Positions 45,236 to 53,619 are shown, numbered from the stretch's first letter. The stretch is 64,000 nucleotides of DNA from Desulfomicrobium orale DSM 12838 (GCF_001553625.1 NZ_CP014230.1:1488001-1552000), one strand, 5' to 3'. Notes: generated from the letters alone by a model not told the origin. Numbers and translations: made by a program.

Positions 45236-46048
45236 TCAGTTTTCGTCTTCGTGGATACGGCAGCGAAGCTCGAATTCCTCCGGCGACAGGGCGTGGAGGG
45301 CGTCCAGCAGCCGGACCTGGAATGTTCCGGGGCCATCCGCGTTCTGTCCGGCCATTTCCCCGGCGACGCCGAGAAAGGCCAGGGCAGAGGCTGCCGCCGA
45401 AAACGGATCGGGATCGACTGCGTGAAACGCGCCCGTCAGGGCGGAAGCCGTGCAGCCCATGCCCGTGACCAGAGGCATCAGGGCATGTCCGCCGTCGATG
45501 CGCGCCACCCGGCGGCCGTCGGTGACCAGATCTGTCACGCCGGTCACGGCCAGGGTCACGTTCAGTTCCCGGGCCAGCAGCATGGCCGCCTGAGCCGCGT
45601 CGTCCACGGAGCGGGTGGCGTCCACGCCTTTGGTGGCGGAGTTTTCCCCGGCCAGGGACAGAATTTCCGAGGCATTGCCCCGGATCACGCCCACTCTGGT
45701 CCGGGCCAGAATCTCCTTGGCCGCGCGGGTGCGCAGAGCGGTGGCTCCAGCGCCCACCGGATCGAGGATGATGGGCTTGCCAAGCCTTGTCGCCACTCGT
45801 CCGGCCTTGAGCATGGCCGCGACCCAGACATCGGTCAGGGTGCCGATGTTGAGTACCAGCGCACCGGCAAGGGCCGCCATTTCCTCCACTTCGTTTTCGG
45901 CGTGAGCCATGACCGGCGACGCGCCGCAGGCCAGCAGGGCGTTGGCCGTGGAATTCATGACCACGAAATTGGTGATGTTGTGGACAAGAGGGCGGGTCTG
46001 GCGGATGGCGCGGAGATTGGCGGAAGCTTTGCGGATCAGGCTGGACAT
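45236..46048 (-). CDS. thiM: Hydroxyethylthiazole kinase
   Basis: 270 residues from the ATG at 46048, with GAGGTG upstream; the frame extends upstream into the riboswitch but that is leader. Motifs: R-P-L-V-H-N-I-T-N-F-V-V-M-N, P-V-M-A-H-A-E-N-E-V, L-D-P-V-G-A-G-A-T, R-G-N-A-S-E-I and G-M-G-C-T-A-S-A-L. It phosphorylates the thiazole precursor for salvage. It is the first gene after the TPP riboswitch and therefore probably repressed by thiamine pyrophosphate. Confidence 0.94.
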   Translation of the reverse strand: MSSLIRKASANLRAIRQTRPLVHNITNFVVMNSTANALLACGASPVMAHAENEVEEMAALAGALVLNIGTLTDVWVAAMLKAGRVATRLGKPIILDPVGAGATALRTRAAKEILARTRVGVIRGNASEILSLAGENSATKGVDATRSVDDAAQAAMLLARELNVTLAVTGVTDLVTDGRRVARIDGGHALMPLVTGMGCTASALTGAFHAVDPDPFSAAASALAFLGVAGEMAGQNADGPGTFQVRLLDALHALSPEEFELRCRIHEDEN

Positions 46049-46102
46049 GGGCACCTCATGCGGTAATGCGGAAAAACACGGGGTGCGGCGGGAAAGACGG
46101 AT

Positions 46103-46177
46103 TTGCACTTCCCTTCGCTGGCATGATCCAGATCAGGTTCAACGGGTATCATCTCAGGCCCCTCGCCACCCCTGCAA
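46103..46177 (-). promoter_or_regulatory. TPP (THI-box) riboswitch upstream of thiM
   Basis: On the minus strand the conserved core reads CTGAGAT, then ACCCGTTGAACCTGATCTGG, then ATGCCAGCGAAGGGAA, the hallmarks of the TPP aptamer. The P1 stem is TTGCA/TGCAA at the two ends. The aptamer ends 54 bases before the thiM ATG; no downstream hairpin with a T run is evident, so control is more likely at translation. It governs thiM-thiD and probably the ABC genes. Confidence 0.95.
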
Positions 46178-46200
46178 AAAAGCCGTGAGCAAACGGCTAG
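46177..46200 (-). terminator. Hairpin with T6 immediately 5' of the TPP aptamer
   Basis: On the minus strand AGCCGT TTGCTC ACGGCT then TTTTTT. It looks like an intrinsic terminator but sits upstream of the riboswitch, with no minus-strand gene feeding into it. It may insulate the thi operon from upstream antisense transcription. Confidence 0.55.
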
Positions 46201-46260
46201 GAAAAGGTCCGGCGGCTGTCAAGGATCCCTGCGCCCGGTGGCGTAAACAGGAGAAAATGC

Positions 46261-46923
46261 ATGACTCTGGCGGAAAAAAAAGATTTGAGTCTGCGGCGCA
46301 TGAGAGAGGCGCTGGACCGCTTCGGTCCGGAAACCGCCGTGGGCTGGACCGGCGGAAAGGATTCCACGGTGGTGCTCGTCCTGTGGCGGCGGATACTGGC
46401 CGAAGCCTTTCCCGGAGCCGCCGTCCGGGCGCTAAATCTGGATACAGGATGCAAATTCCCGGAAGTACTGGAATTTCGCGACAGAATAGCCCGGCTGTGG
46501 GGGCTCGACCTGCACGTGGTCCGTCCGGATGTGGATCTGAACCGGTATCCTCTGGCCGCCGATCCGCTGTCCTGCTGCCGGGATCTGAAAATCATTCCAT
46601 TGAACAGGGCTGTCGCCGAACTCGGCCTTCCGGCCCTGCTGACCGGCGTGCGCGCCGACGAGAATCCCGACCGCGCCGGCCGTCCCTGGCTTGAAGATTA
46701 CGGCGGACATTCCCGGGCCGCACCCATCCTGGAATGGACCGAACTGGACGTGTGGACCTTCCACGTGCGCGAGGAACTGCCCTGGTGCAGCCTCTACGAC
46801 CAGGGATACCGTTCTCTGGGCTGTATGCCCTGTACGGGCCAGTCCGGTTCCGGCGAGCGCTCCGGGCGGGACCGCCGCAAGGAGGAGAGCATGGAGCGGC
46901 TGAGGAGCCTGGGATATTTCTGA
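46261..46923 (+). CDS. cysH: Phosphoadenosine/adenosine phosphosulfate reductase family protein
   Basis: 220 residues. The PP-loop is G-W-T-G-G-K-D-S-T-V (residues 28-37), with N-L-D-T-G for substrate, C-C-R-D-L-K and G-C-M-P-C-T-G cysteine pairs, and R-A-D-E-N-P. The C-C plus C-x-x-C set is that of the 4Fe-4S-containing APS reductase branch. It would reduce activated sulfate to sulfite in assimilation. The usual C-terminal E-C-G-L-H is absent, so the catalytic Cys is uncertain and a different PP-loop substrate is possible. It is divergent from the thi operon. Confidence 0.82.
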   Translation: MTLAEKKDLSLRRMREALDRFGPETAVGWTGGKDSTVVLVLWRRILAEAFPGAAVRALNLDTGCKFPEVLEFRDRIARLWGLDLHVVRPDVDLNRYPLAADPLSCCRDLKIIPLNRAVAELGLPALLTGVRADENPDRAGRPWLEDYGGHSRAAPILEWTELDVWTFHVREELPWCSLYDQGYRSLGCMPCTGQSGSGERSGRDRRKEESMERLRSLGYF

Positions 46924-46946
46924 TCCATGCACGCCGGTACGGGAAA

Positions 46947-46983
46947 GGGCGCGGGTTGAGAATGAGCGGGAATCCCCGCGCCC
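46947..46983. terminator. Hairpin between the convergent cysH and cupin genes
   Basis: GGGCGCGGG...CCCGCGCCC, 24 bases after the cysH stop. Strong stem, no clear T run; possibly a bidirectional transcription end. Confidence 0.4.
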
Positions 46984-47010
46984 CGGCATGGAGGCTGGAG
47001 CCGCCGCGCG

Positions 47011-47340
47011 TCAATCCACGATGAAGATCTTCGCCCCGCTCTTGGTCGATGAACGGTGAGGCGTTTCGTTGTCCGCCACTTGGTAGGTCATGCCCGGCTT
47101 CAGCACGAATACGCGGCCGTCCTTCAGTTCCGTGCGCAACTCGCCTTCCAGGCAGAGCAGAATGTGGCCCTTGTCGCACCAGTCCGCGGCCCGGTAGCCC
47201 GGAGCGTACTCGGCCATACTGACGCTGATGTCGCCGAACCGGATGGTCTTCCAGAACGAGCTGCCCTGTTCGCCCTTGTGCTCGACGGCCTCAATGGTTG
47301 ACCAGTCTGTGGTGCCGAAGGAAATGTCCGATATGCGCAT
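47011..47340 (-). CDS. DHCW-motif cupin protein
   Basis: 109 residues from the ATG at 47340, with AGGAGG upstream. Single cupin barrel: Y-A-P-G-Y-R-A-A-D-W-C-D-K-G-H-I-L-L-C-L-E-G matches the DHCW-motif cupin family (here A-D-W-C rather than D-H-C-W), followed by G-M-T-Y-Q-V and E-T-P-H-R-S-S-T. These are small, probably metal-binding proteins of unknown function. It is a single gene. Confidence 0.82.
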   Translation of the reverse strand: MRISDISFGTTDWSTIEAVEHKGEQGSSFWKTIRFGDISVSMAEYAPGYRAADWCDKGHILLCLEGELRTELKDGRVFVLKPGMTYQVADNETPHRSSTKSGAKIFIVD

Positions 47341-47649
47341 ATTGCCTCCTGTGGTCTGTCCGCCTCTGATTTGCCCTGTGAGGGATTTTGTGGCGGAGAT
47401 TTTGTGTGCTGATGGCGCCAAATGCAATCTCTGGCCGGAAACGCTGGTTCCAAAAGTATTCTGGCCTTCGGGAGCATCGTCAACCAGTATTTCCCAAAGA
47501 CATGGTTACCCGGAGTTGTGACCCTATGATTTCACTTGGAGTTGAAAGATTATAAAAGCGATCTCCGTGTAGATACGGCCAATTTTTTACCGGCTTCACT
47601 GCCCTGATGGTTCTGGACAGCTTCGCATCGGACCCATACATCTTGCGCC
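47341..47649. other. Intergenic region between the divergent cupin and SAM-hydrolase genes
   Basis: 309 bases, AT-richer than its neighbours. It must contain both promoters. I see no cobalamin riboswitch core, no strong hairpin and no supportable small gene. Confidence 0.5.
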
Positions 47650-48423
47650 ATGCTTCCTCCCATCGTGCTGCTTACGGATTTCGGCCATCAGGACCCCTAT
47701 GTGGGCCAGATGAAGGGCGTCATTCTTCGGCATGCGCCCGGCGTGCCCATTGTGGACCTCTGCCATGAAATCTCGGCATGCAATGTGGCTCAGGCCGCGT
47801 TCATGGTGCACGCCAGTTACGCCTTTTTTCCTGAAAGAAGCATTTTCGTCTGCGTGGTGGACCCCGGGGTGGGTACAGCCAGAAGGCTTCTGCTGGCCTG
47901 TCTGGATGAGCGTTTTTTTCTCGCTCCTGACAACGGCCTGCTGAACTTTCTCAGAAACGGGGAAGCATCCTGGTGGGTCGTGGGTGCTGATGCCTCTCCT
48001 GTCGGCAGCACATTCCACGGGCGGGATATTCTGGCTCCCTTGGCCGCCCGTTTGGCTTTGGGAGAACCGCCTCACCGTCTGGGCGTTCCCATGATTTCCG
48101 GGCTGTCCGCTTCTTCCATGTCCGGGGCGAGATTTGGTCCCGATATTCTGGAATGCACCGTCATGCATATCGACCGCTTCGGCAATTGCCTGCTGGATGT
48201 ACAGATTTCAGCACACCTCAGGACCGGCCGCCCCTGGCGCATGGGGCGGAGAATTGTGACGGAAGCCGATACCTATGCCCAGCTCCCGCCTGGGCGCATC
48301 GGCCTGATTCCGGGCAGTCAGGGTGTGATGGAACTGGCCATGAATCAGGCCTCCTGCGCGCGAGCTTTGAATCTTGAAGCGGGCTGCAAACTGACCCTTC
48401 GTCCACGGGAGAGACGGCCATGA
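47650..48423 (+). CDS. SAM hydrolase / SAM-dependent halogenase-fold protein (DUF62)
   Basis: 257 residues. N-terminal motif L-L-T-D-F-G-H-Q-D-P-Y-V-G-Q-M-K-G, then V-D-L-C-H-E-I, V-V-D-P-G-V-G and A-P-D-N-G-L-L, all typical of the DUF62/SAM hydroxide adenosyltransferase family. The C-terminal barrel has H-I-D-R-F-G-N. Most bacterial members hydrolyse S-adenosylmethionine to adenosine and methionine. The stop overlaps the cobS start by four bases. The pairing with a cobalamin gene may relate to the large SAM use of that pathway. Confidence 0.88.
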   Translation: MLPPIVLLTDFGHQDPYVGQMKGVILRHAPGVPIVDLCHEISACNVAQAAFMVHASYAFFPERSIFVCVVDPGVGTARRLLLACLDERFFLAPDNGLLNFLRNGEASWWVVGADASPVGSTFHGRDILAPLAARLALGEPPHRLGVPMISGLSASSMSGARFGPDILECTVMHIDRFGNCLLDVQISAHLRTGRPWRMGRRIVTEADTYAQLPPGRIGLIPGSQGVMELAMNQASCARALNLEAGCKLTLRPRERRP

Positions 48424-49145
48424 CGTGGTGGAGCCGTTTTTACACAGCCCTGACTTTTCTGACCCGTCTGGGTCGTGCAAGCATTGCCTCCAATGCGGAA
48501 ATCAGCGCGTCTGTGGATATGTATCCGCTGGTGGGCGGGGTTGTCGGCCTTTTCTGGGTGCTGGCATCATGCCTTCCTCTTGCTTCCTGGGTTCTGGCCT
48601 GGCTGATGGTGATGCTGAACATCTGGCTGACCCGGGGGCTGCATTGGGACGGATGGGCGGATCTGTGGGATGGGTGGGGCAGCGGCACTGTTGGGGAGCG
48701 TTTCTGGGAGATCCTGAAAGACAGCCGGGTTGGGGCATTTGGCGTAATGGGGCTGGTCTGCGGACTGGGGGTACAGGCCGCACTTTTCGAACGGGCGATT
48801 TTTCTGAGGGCTTGGCCTGCCCTGATTCTGGCACCTGTTCTCGGCCGTTATTGCGCCGTGGTTCTGGCCGCCCTCGGGAGAAAGCTGTCTCGGCCGGGAT
48901 TGGGGCGGAATACACTGGCCGGAGCGTCATCCCGAGCTCTGATTTTCGGGGGCATGACGACCTTGGGCGCAGCATTTTTTTCGCCGATCGAGCATATTGC
49001 CTGCGGCACGTTGCTGGCTGTGCTCGTCGTATTTTTTCTATGGTGTCTGGCCCGCCGCGTTCATGGATTGAACGGGGATTTTCTCGGAGCCGGAATTGTG
49101 GCCGGTGAACTCTGCGGGCTTCTGCCTTGGGCCGTATTTTCGTAG
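48420..49145 (+). CDS. cobS: Adenosylcobinamide-GDP ribazoletransferase (cobalamin synthase)
   Basis: 241 residues, polytopic. Motifs: A-L-T-F-L-T-R near the start, Y-P-L-V-G-G-V-V-G, G-L-H-W-D-G-W-A-D-L-W-D-G-W, the acidic active-site region, K-D-S-R-V-G-A-F-G-V-M-G-L, and G-L-N-G-D-F-L-G-A late. It joins alpha-ribazole phosphate to adenosylcobinamide-GDP at the inner membrane. It is coupled to the upstream DUF62 gene. Other cob genes are not in the window. The organism's B12 supply is relevant to the B12-binding radical-SAM gene at 54856. Confidence 0.93.
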   Translation: MTWWSRFYTALTFLTRLGRASIASNAEISASVDMYPLVGGVVGLFWVLASCLPLASWVLAWLMVMLNIWLTRGLHWDGWADLWDGWGSGTVGERFWEILKDSRVGAFGVMGLVCGLGVQAALFERAIFLRAWPALILAPVLGRYCAVVLAALGRKLSRPGLGRNTLAGASSRALIFGGMTTLGAAFFSPIEHIACGTLLAVLVVFFLWCLARRVHGLNGDFLGAGIVAGELCGLLPWAVFS

Positions 49146-49172
49146 CCGGGCGGGAGGGCTTTCCTTGTCAAT

Positions 49173-49670
49173 CTACTGAAACAATGCTCCCTGATTGGCG
49201 AAAAAGACCTGCGGGCGACCATCCGGCCCGATGGCGGCTTTCTTTCCGGCCGTGAGTTCCATGCGGTAGCCGAAAGATACATGAAGCGGCCCGGACACTC
49301 CCAGAGCCTGCGGCGCAAGGTGAAATTCGAACGGCACGCCGTTTTTGTAGTCCAGGGCCGCAGGAAGATACAGCCGCAGATCCTTGGCCAGAACCCGGCT
49401 TTGATCGTCGCACAGGTAGATTTGCAGCCACAGATCCTGAATCCAGGACGCCCATGAAGGAATGGCCGTACCTACGGGCCGGGCCACGCCGGAAACGACG
49501 ATGTTGTTGCCCTCCAGACGGCTGGTATAGGAAAAATTCCAGTATCGCATGGCCAGCCGGTCTTCCTGCCCCAGAATCCAGGGGCGTTTGTCCAGATGAA
49601 TGACGCTCAGATGCGCGCAGGCCGCCAGAAGAACAAGGACGGCCGCCAAGGCCAGATTGCGTGTGAACAT
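49173..49670 (-). CDS. Predicted lipoprotein of unknown function
   Basis: 165 residues from the ATG at 49670, with GGGAG upstream. The N-terminus is a lipoprotein signal (L-A-A-V-L-V-L-L-A-A-C), so the mature protein would start at a lipidated Cys. The remainder is beta-rich with several W and Y residues (W-A-S-W-I-Q-D-L-W-L) and V-V-S-G-V-A-R-P-V-G. I recognise no family. It starts just past the stop of the YkgJ-type gene, in an operon with it and the second shikimate kinase. Confidence 0.72.
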   Translation of the reverse strand: MFTRNLALAAVLVLLAACAHLSVIHLDKRPWILGQEDRLAMRYWNFSYTSRLEGNNIVVSGVARPVGTAIPSWASWIQDLWLQIYLCDDQSRVLAKDLRLYLPAALDYKNGVPFEFHLAPQALGVSGPLHVSFGYRMELTAGKKAAIGPDGRPQVFFANQGALFQ

Positions 49671-49684
49671 GGCAGTCTCCCGCA

Positions 49685-50281
49685 CTAGAGATCCGGAAAT
49701 CCTGCTACTATCATCTCGGCCAGGGTCAGATCAACTTTGGGCAGGGAGTGGATTCTGCCCGGCCCCACAAACTGGATTTCCAGCTCCATGAGCTTTGCAT
49801 ACAGCGGCGTACGGTCAAAGATCGGAACGCTGCCGGTGCGTTCACAGATGGTCTGGCTGCGGTGGCATCCGGGAAAGTCGAGCATGCGGCCGTCCGGATA
49901 GCGCAGTCTGTTGGGTACGCCATGCAGGCGGCAGATCATCAGGCGGTGCGAGTAGAGGCCGCAACGCCCGTCTTCATTGAGCGGGCACATGATCGTGGGG
50001 CGGTTTCCGGCCAGCAGTATTTCTCTGGACTGGCGGACATACTGTTTTGCACGGGTCTGATATGAATGACGGACGTTTTCGGGCAGCTCCGCCAGCCCCC
50101 GGAGCAGGTAAGCCCATTCGATGCGGGTGTGATGCTGAAAATAACTGGTACAGCAGTTGTCTTCACACCGGTCGCAGGTCAGCTCCATGGCTTGGGCATG
50201 GGCGGCGTAGGCAGCCTGCATTTCCGCATAGAGTGCGGCGAGTTTGCGGAACGCCTGGGCGGGCAGAAGCTTTTTGCTCAC
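49685..50281 (-). CDS. YkgJ-type cysteine-cluster protein
   Basis: 198 residues. The metal-binding cysteine set is C-D-R-C-E-D-N-C-C near residue 36, C-P-L-N-E-D-G-R-C-G-L-Y, M-I-C-R-L-H-G and F-P-G-C. This is the CxxCxxxCC cluster of the YkgJ family, thought to bind zinc or iron. It has no signal peptide. The start overlaps the shikimate-kinase-like stop by four bases, so the two are coupled. The role is unknown; some family members sit with flagellar or Fe-S genes. Confidence 0.86.
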   Translation of the reverse strand: MSKKLLPAQAFRKLAALYAEMQAAYAAHAQAMELTCDRCEDNCCTSYFQHHTRIEWAYLLRGLAELPENVRHSYQTRAKQYVRQSREILLAGNRPTIMCPLNEDGRCGLYSHRLMICRLHGVPNRLRYPDGRMLDFPGCHRSQTICERTGSVPIFDRTPLYAKLMELEIQFVGPGRIHSLPKVDLTLAEMIVAGFPDL

Positions 50282-50796
50282 GAGGACTCCTCCCGCAGGC
50301 TCACGGCGTGTATGATGGCGGACAGGATTTCTTCTGGTTCTCCATCTGTGTCCGCATCCACGGTCAGGTGGGCGTAGCGCGAGTACAAAGGTGCACGTTC
50401 ATCGTACAGATCCCGAATGCTCTGGCCGGGACGCATGGCCAGCCCCCGGGAGAGGGGATTTTTCAGGCGCCGGGCGATGGTTTCGAAGGAAGAACGAAGG
50501 TATACGACACTGCCCATCTCGCGCAGGCGGGCCATGGCCTCTTCGGAGTAAACCACGCTGCCGCCGGTGGCGATGACGCAGCCGGAAAGGCGTAGGCGCA
50601 GTACCTGCTCGGCCTCGGCCCGCAGGAATGCTTCCAGACCCAGAAAGTCCCGAATGGATTGCAGAGGTGCACCCCACCACGCTTCCATGAGCAGATCCGT
50701 GTCCACGAACGGCAGATCGAGCCTGTCCGCCAGTTGCTTGCCGATGGTAGATTTGCCTGCGGCGGCCATGCCGATGAGAATGATGTTTTTTTCCAT
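50278..50796 (-). CDS. Shikimate kinase-like protein (second copy)
   Basis: 172 residues. P-loop G-M-A-A-A-G-K-S-T, D-T-D in F-V-D-T-D-L-L-M, and a lid with M-R-P-G-Q-S-I-R-D. The substrate loop reads A-T-G-G-S-V-V instead of the G-G-G seen in the copy at 9312. The F-R-x-x-E after the DTD helix is F-L-R-A-E. It may phosphorylate shikimate or a related alcohol. Being coupled to a Cys-cluster gene and a lipoprotein rather than aro genes argues for a different job. Confidence 0.82.
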   Translation of the reverse strand: MEKNIILIGMAAAGKSTIGKQLADRLDLPFVDTDLLMEAWWGAPLQSIRDFLGLEAFLRAEAEQVLRLRLSGCVIATGGSVVYSEEAMARLREMGSVVYLRSSFETIARRLKNPLSRGLAMRPGQSIRDLYDERAPLYSRYAHLTVDADTDGEPEEILSAIIHAVSLREESS

Positions 50797-51199
50797 GAGG
50801 GGGTACGGGCTGACGCGGCCTTGCAGCAGCCTTTTTTAGCCCGGTTCGTTTACGGGTTTTCGTACTGTCCGCGGCGGTGCCAGCCTCATGAACGTTTCGT
50901 CAAGTACAGAACTGCAGAATATCTGGGAAGTGTTCCAAGCCGCCTGAAACATTCTGGATGACAGGATGAGGTATGCATCCTCTGCAGGCTTCGGGCGCTT
51001 GAGTTGGCCACCTGCGGTGATGGTGGAGCTGAATTTTGCGGGACGGCGGGCAGACTGTTTTGAACGCCGGGGAGTGCAAAAAACTATTCCACCAGAATTT
51101 TAAACCGGTGGAAGAGTTTTAGGGACCGGAAGTGCTGTATGCTGTCCAATACCGCGGGCGTATCGGCAGAATTGCCACGGACGTTGTCTATATCGCGGC
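50797..51199. other. Intergenic region between the shikimate-kinase and MucR genes
   Basis: 403 bases. I see no supportable gene. It contains a palindromic GATGAGGTATGCATCC-type element near 50968 and the terminator of the MucR gene at 51078-51116. Confidence 0.5.
51078..51116 (-). terminator. Intrinsic terminator of the MucR-type gene
   Basis: On the minus strand TTCCACC, 13-base loop, GGTGGAA, TAG and T6; the stem extends by CT/AG past one mismatch. It lies 84 bp after the stop at 51200. Confidence 0.7.
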
Positions 51200-51592
51200 T
51201 TAGGAATTTTTTTTGCGCTTCTCCCAGAGCTTCATATTCTGCATGGTCTTGCGGCGGTCGCGGGCCAGAGATTTGGCGACCAGAGACACATCTTTCTTGT
51301 AGCCGTATTTCTGCTTATATTCTTCCACTGTCAGGCCATGGCTCTCGAGATGGCGCTTGGTCAGTACCTTGAAAGATTTGCCACACTCACAACATACAAC
51401 GCTTTTCTCTCGGATGGCATTTTTGGGGTCCACTGCAGGCTCTTCTTCGGCAGGAGAGACGGCACATGCGGAAACAGACTTGATGCTCTGAGCCAGAGAG
51501 CGCATCATGGATGTTATTTCCTCTTCCGTCATGGTACGGACCGCCGCCTGGGCTTTTACGATTTCAATAGCCTGCTTAAGATAATCTTCCAT
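51200..51592 (-). CDS. MucR/Ros family transcriptional regulator
   Basis: 130 residues from the ATG at 51592, with GTGGAGG upstream. The N-terminal helices (M-E-D-Y-L-K-Q-A-I-E-I-V-K-A) mediate oligomerisation in MucR proteins. The C-terminal zinc finger reads C-C-E-C-G-K-S-F-K-V-L-T-K-R-H-L-E-S-H, followed by G-L-T-V-E-E-Y-K-Q-K-Y-G, the Ros/MucR signature. It binds AT-rich DNA and often silences imported genes. The AT-rich PAS island next door is a natural target, though only by inference. Confidence 0.92.
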   Translation of the reverse strand: MEDYLKQAIEIVKAQAAVRTMTEEEITSMMRSLAQSIKSVSACAVSPAEEEPAVDPKNAIREKSVVCCECGKSFKVLTKRHLESHGLTVEEYKQKYGYKKDVSLVAKSLARDRRKTMQNMKLWEKRKKNS

Positions 51593-52191
51593 TTTTTCCT
51601 CCACAAAAATATGTCGGCTAATTTCTGCACATAAACTATACGCAAATGAGCATTTATTGATAAAATATAATATGTCAAACAATTATTTTCTGGTGTGCAT
51701 TCTTCTATATAGCTCTTCTGTAGAAATATTTATGGATAGACTTCAGGATGTTATTCAGTTTTACGCCTATCTTTGCTTGTGATATTGAAAACTGCTGATC
51801 ATGGAACTGATGAGGAGGTAAAGAGAATTGAATATGGAGATGAGGAATTGCTTGGTATCAAAACTCTGCATGCGCTGCTCCTGATCCCATGGATATATGC
51901 GGGGTGAATCATGATCCGGAAATGCATGCGTATTGCATGCATCTCCAGTCGGTACCCACTGTCAGGCTTGCCCTGTCGACATGGAAAGTGGAGGATTGTC
52001 AGATCAATCAGGCCAGGGCGGATGCTTCGGTCAGAATTTCTGCCACCAGAATATTTTTTCGCAGGGGCGCGGTTGTGGCCCACTTTCCACTGGACGTTGA
52101 GAATAGCACCGTGTTCTGAATGGCTTCAGCAAATTTCTATGATAGTTATACGATAAGATGCGTTATGGAAGCAGTATACCGCTGGAATTAT
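51593..52191. other. AT-richer non-coding region
   Basis: 599 bases without a convincing gene. Short open frames on both strands have no ribosome site, no known family and mutually conflicting frames. A perfect inverted repeat ATGCATGC GTATT GCATGCAT is at 51922-51942. It probably contains the promoter of the MucR gene and decayed DNA. Confidence 0.5.
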
Positions 52192-53619
52192 TCATTCGTC
52201 CAGATGCAGGTCGAAAAGAACGCCTCCAAGACCATCGGAAACAGCTTTTGGAGGTTCTGGATTATGGTAAATTCTCCTGATTGCCGCTCCGAGATCCTTC
52301 AAGTCATAGACGACACGTTTTGAGTCGTTCAGCACATCAATAATATCATTTATGATATTATTCTTTTCATCTATACTGGCATTTTCAAAAGATTCAATAT
52401 ATTCATATATAAGTCCGTAATGCATTATTTGTGATTGGGTTATGTTGTTTATTCTGTCAGCAATGCCTCCAAGAGTTCTTCTGTATGATTCTATTTCTGT
52501 TTTTTTGATGACATCCGTAATGTCATGAATGATTGTTTGTATGCTTTTTATCTTTCCTGTCCGGATATTTTTTCTGCATCCTATGGTAACTGTGACATCA
52601 ATTATATCTCCTCTATGGGTTTTTATTTGCATAGGATAGTCACTCAAACTCCCTTTCTCTTTCAGCAAGCCCATCATAATATCTCGTTTTTGAGGATCTG
52701 CATAGATTTCGTGTACATTTTTCAATAACGCATCTTTTTTTTCACTGAATCCAAACAGGCGTAATGCTGCATTATTTATATCTATAAAAGCACCATCTGA
52801 ATCGGAAACAAATATAGGATCTGTTGAGTGTTCAAATATTTTTCTGTATTTTTTTTCACTGACCTTTAACTGCTCTATATTTTTTTTTCTTTCAGTTATA
52901 TCTCTTATGAAATGATAAACTTTGAGAACCTCTCCATTGCCATAGTCCTTATAGACTACTTCTCCTTCATCTCTGACCCATTTTATAAGTCCATTGGCGC
53001 TGATTATTCTATATTCTATTTTTCCATATTCTTCATCGAGGAGATTGTTATAAAATGATTTTACATATTCTTTATCTTCTTCATATACAAGATCTATTGG
53101 ATGAAATATATTTTGTGTAAATTGTTCATCTGGTATTCCATAAACTCCTTCGATTGCACTATTTGCAGCCTTTATTTTGTCATGGTTTTTATCAAATTCG
53201 ATTACTACATCAGGTATTGCATTAAGAATTCTTTTCAATTTTCTCGACGATATAAAAAATTCAGTTATATCATTAAGAGTACATAAATATGATTCTTTTC
53301 CAAGATAAGATATTTTTATCATGCTTATCTCGGTTATATATTCTTTAGAAAGTTTGTTAAGAAGTTTAATTTGAACCTTATTTGTCAAGCAGGATAAATA
53401 TTCTGTGTGCTCGATTTTTTTTACATATTCTTTTATAGGTATTATATCTTTTTCTGATATGAAATCAAGAATAGATATATTTTTTAAACCCATTTTCTGA
53501 ATTCCGGATACATCGGTAAAGCATCTATTGTAGTAAACGATATCCAGGCCACACATGATAAATATGCTTTTCTGAACCAAATTATAAAGATTTGCATCTT
53601 GCTCTGTTATAATATGCAT
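52192..53619 (-). CDS. Three-PAS signalling protein with degenerate kinase end, AT-rich
   Basis: 475 residues. PAS domains at about 1-115, 125-245 (with the PAC motif I-R-D-I-T-E-R-K) and 250-370 (with I-I-H-D-I-T-D-V). The C-terminal 100 residues start like a HisKA dimerisation helix (Y-R-R-T-L-G-G-I-A-D-R-I-N-N-I-T) but no ATPase domain follows, and the usual phospho-His is not evident. No membrane segment is seen. Codon use is strongly A/T-rich (many I, N, K, Y), unlike neighbouring genes, which suggests transfer. It could sense a ligand and act on a separate kinase. Confidence 0.8.
   Translation of the reverse strand: MHIITEQDANLYNLVQKSIFIMCGLDIVYYNRCFTDVSGIQKMGLKNISILDFISEKDIIPIKEYVKKIEHTEYLSCLTNKVQIKLLNKLSKEYITEISMIKISYLGKESYLCTLNDITEFFISSRKLKRILNAIPDVVIEFDKNHDKIKAANSAIEGVYGIPDEQFTQNIFHPIDLVYEEDKEYVKSFYNNLLDEEYGKIEYRIISANGLIKWVRDEGEVVYKDYGNGEVLKVYHFIRDITERKKNIEQLKVSEKKYRKIFEHSTDPIFVSDSDGAFIDINNAALRLFGFSEKKDALLKNVHEIYADPQKRDIMMGLLKEKGSLSDYPMQIKTHRGDIIDVTVTIGCRKNIRTGKIKSIQTIIHDITDVIKKTEIESYRRTLGGIADRINNITQSQIMHYGLIYEYIESFENASIDEKNNIINDIIDVLNDSKRVVYDLKDLGAAIRRIYHNPEPPKAVSDGLGGVLFDLHLDE

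Noticed and set aside
47520-47649. Possible cobalamin riboswitch upstream of the DUF62-cobS pair
   Set aside because: No B12-box-like core is seen in the leader.
51799-52156. Short open frames on both strands in the MucR-PAS gap
   Set aside because: They conflict with each other, lack ribosome sites and match nothing recognisable.
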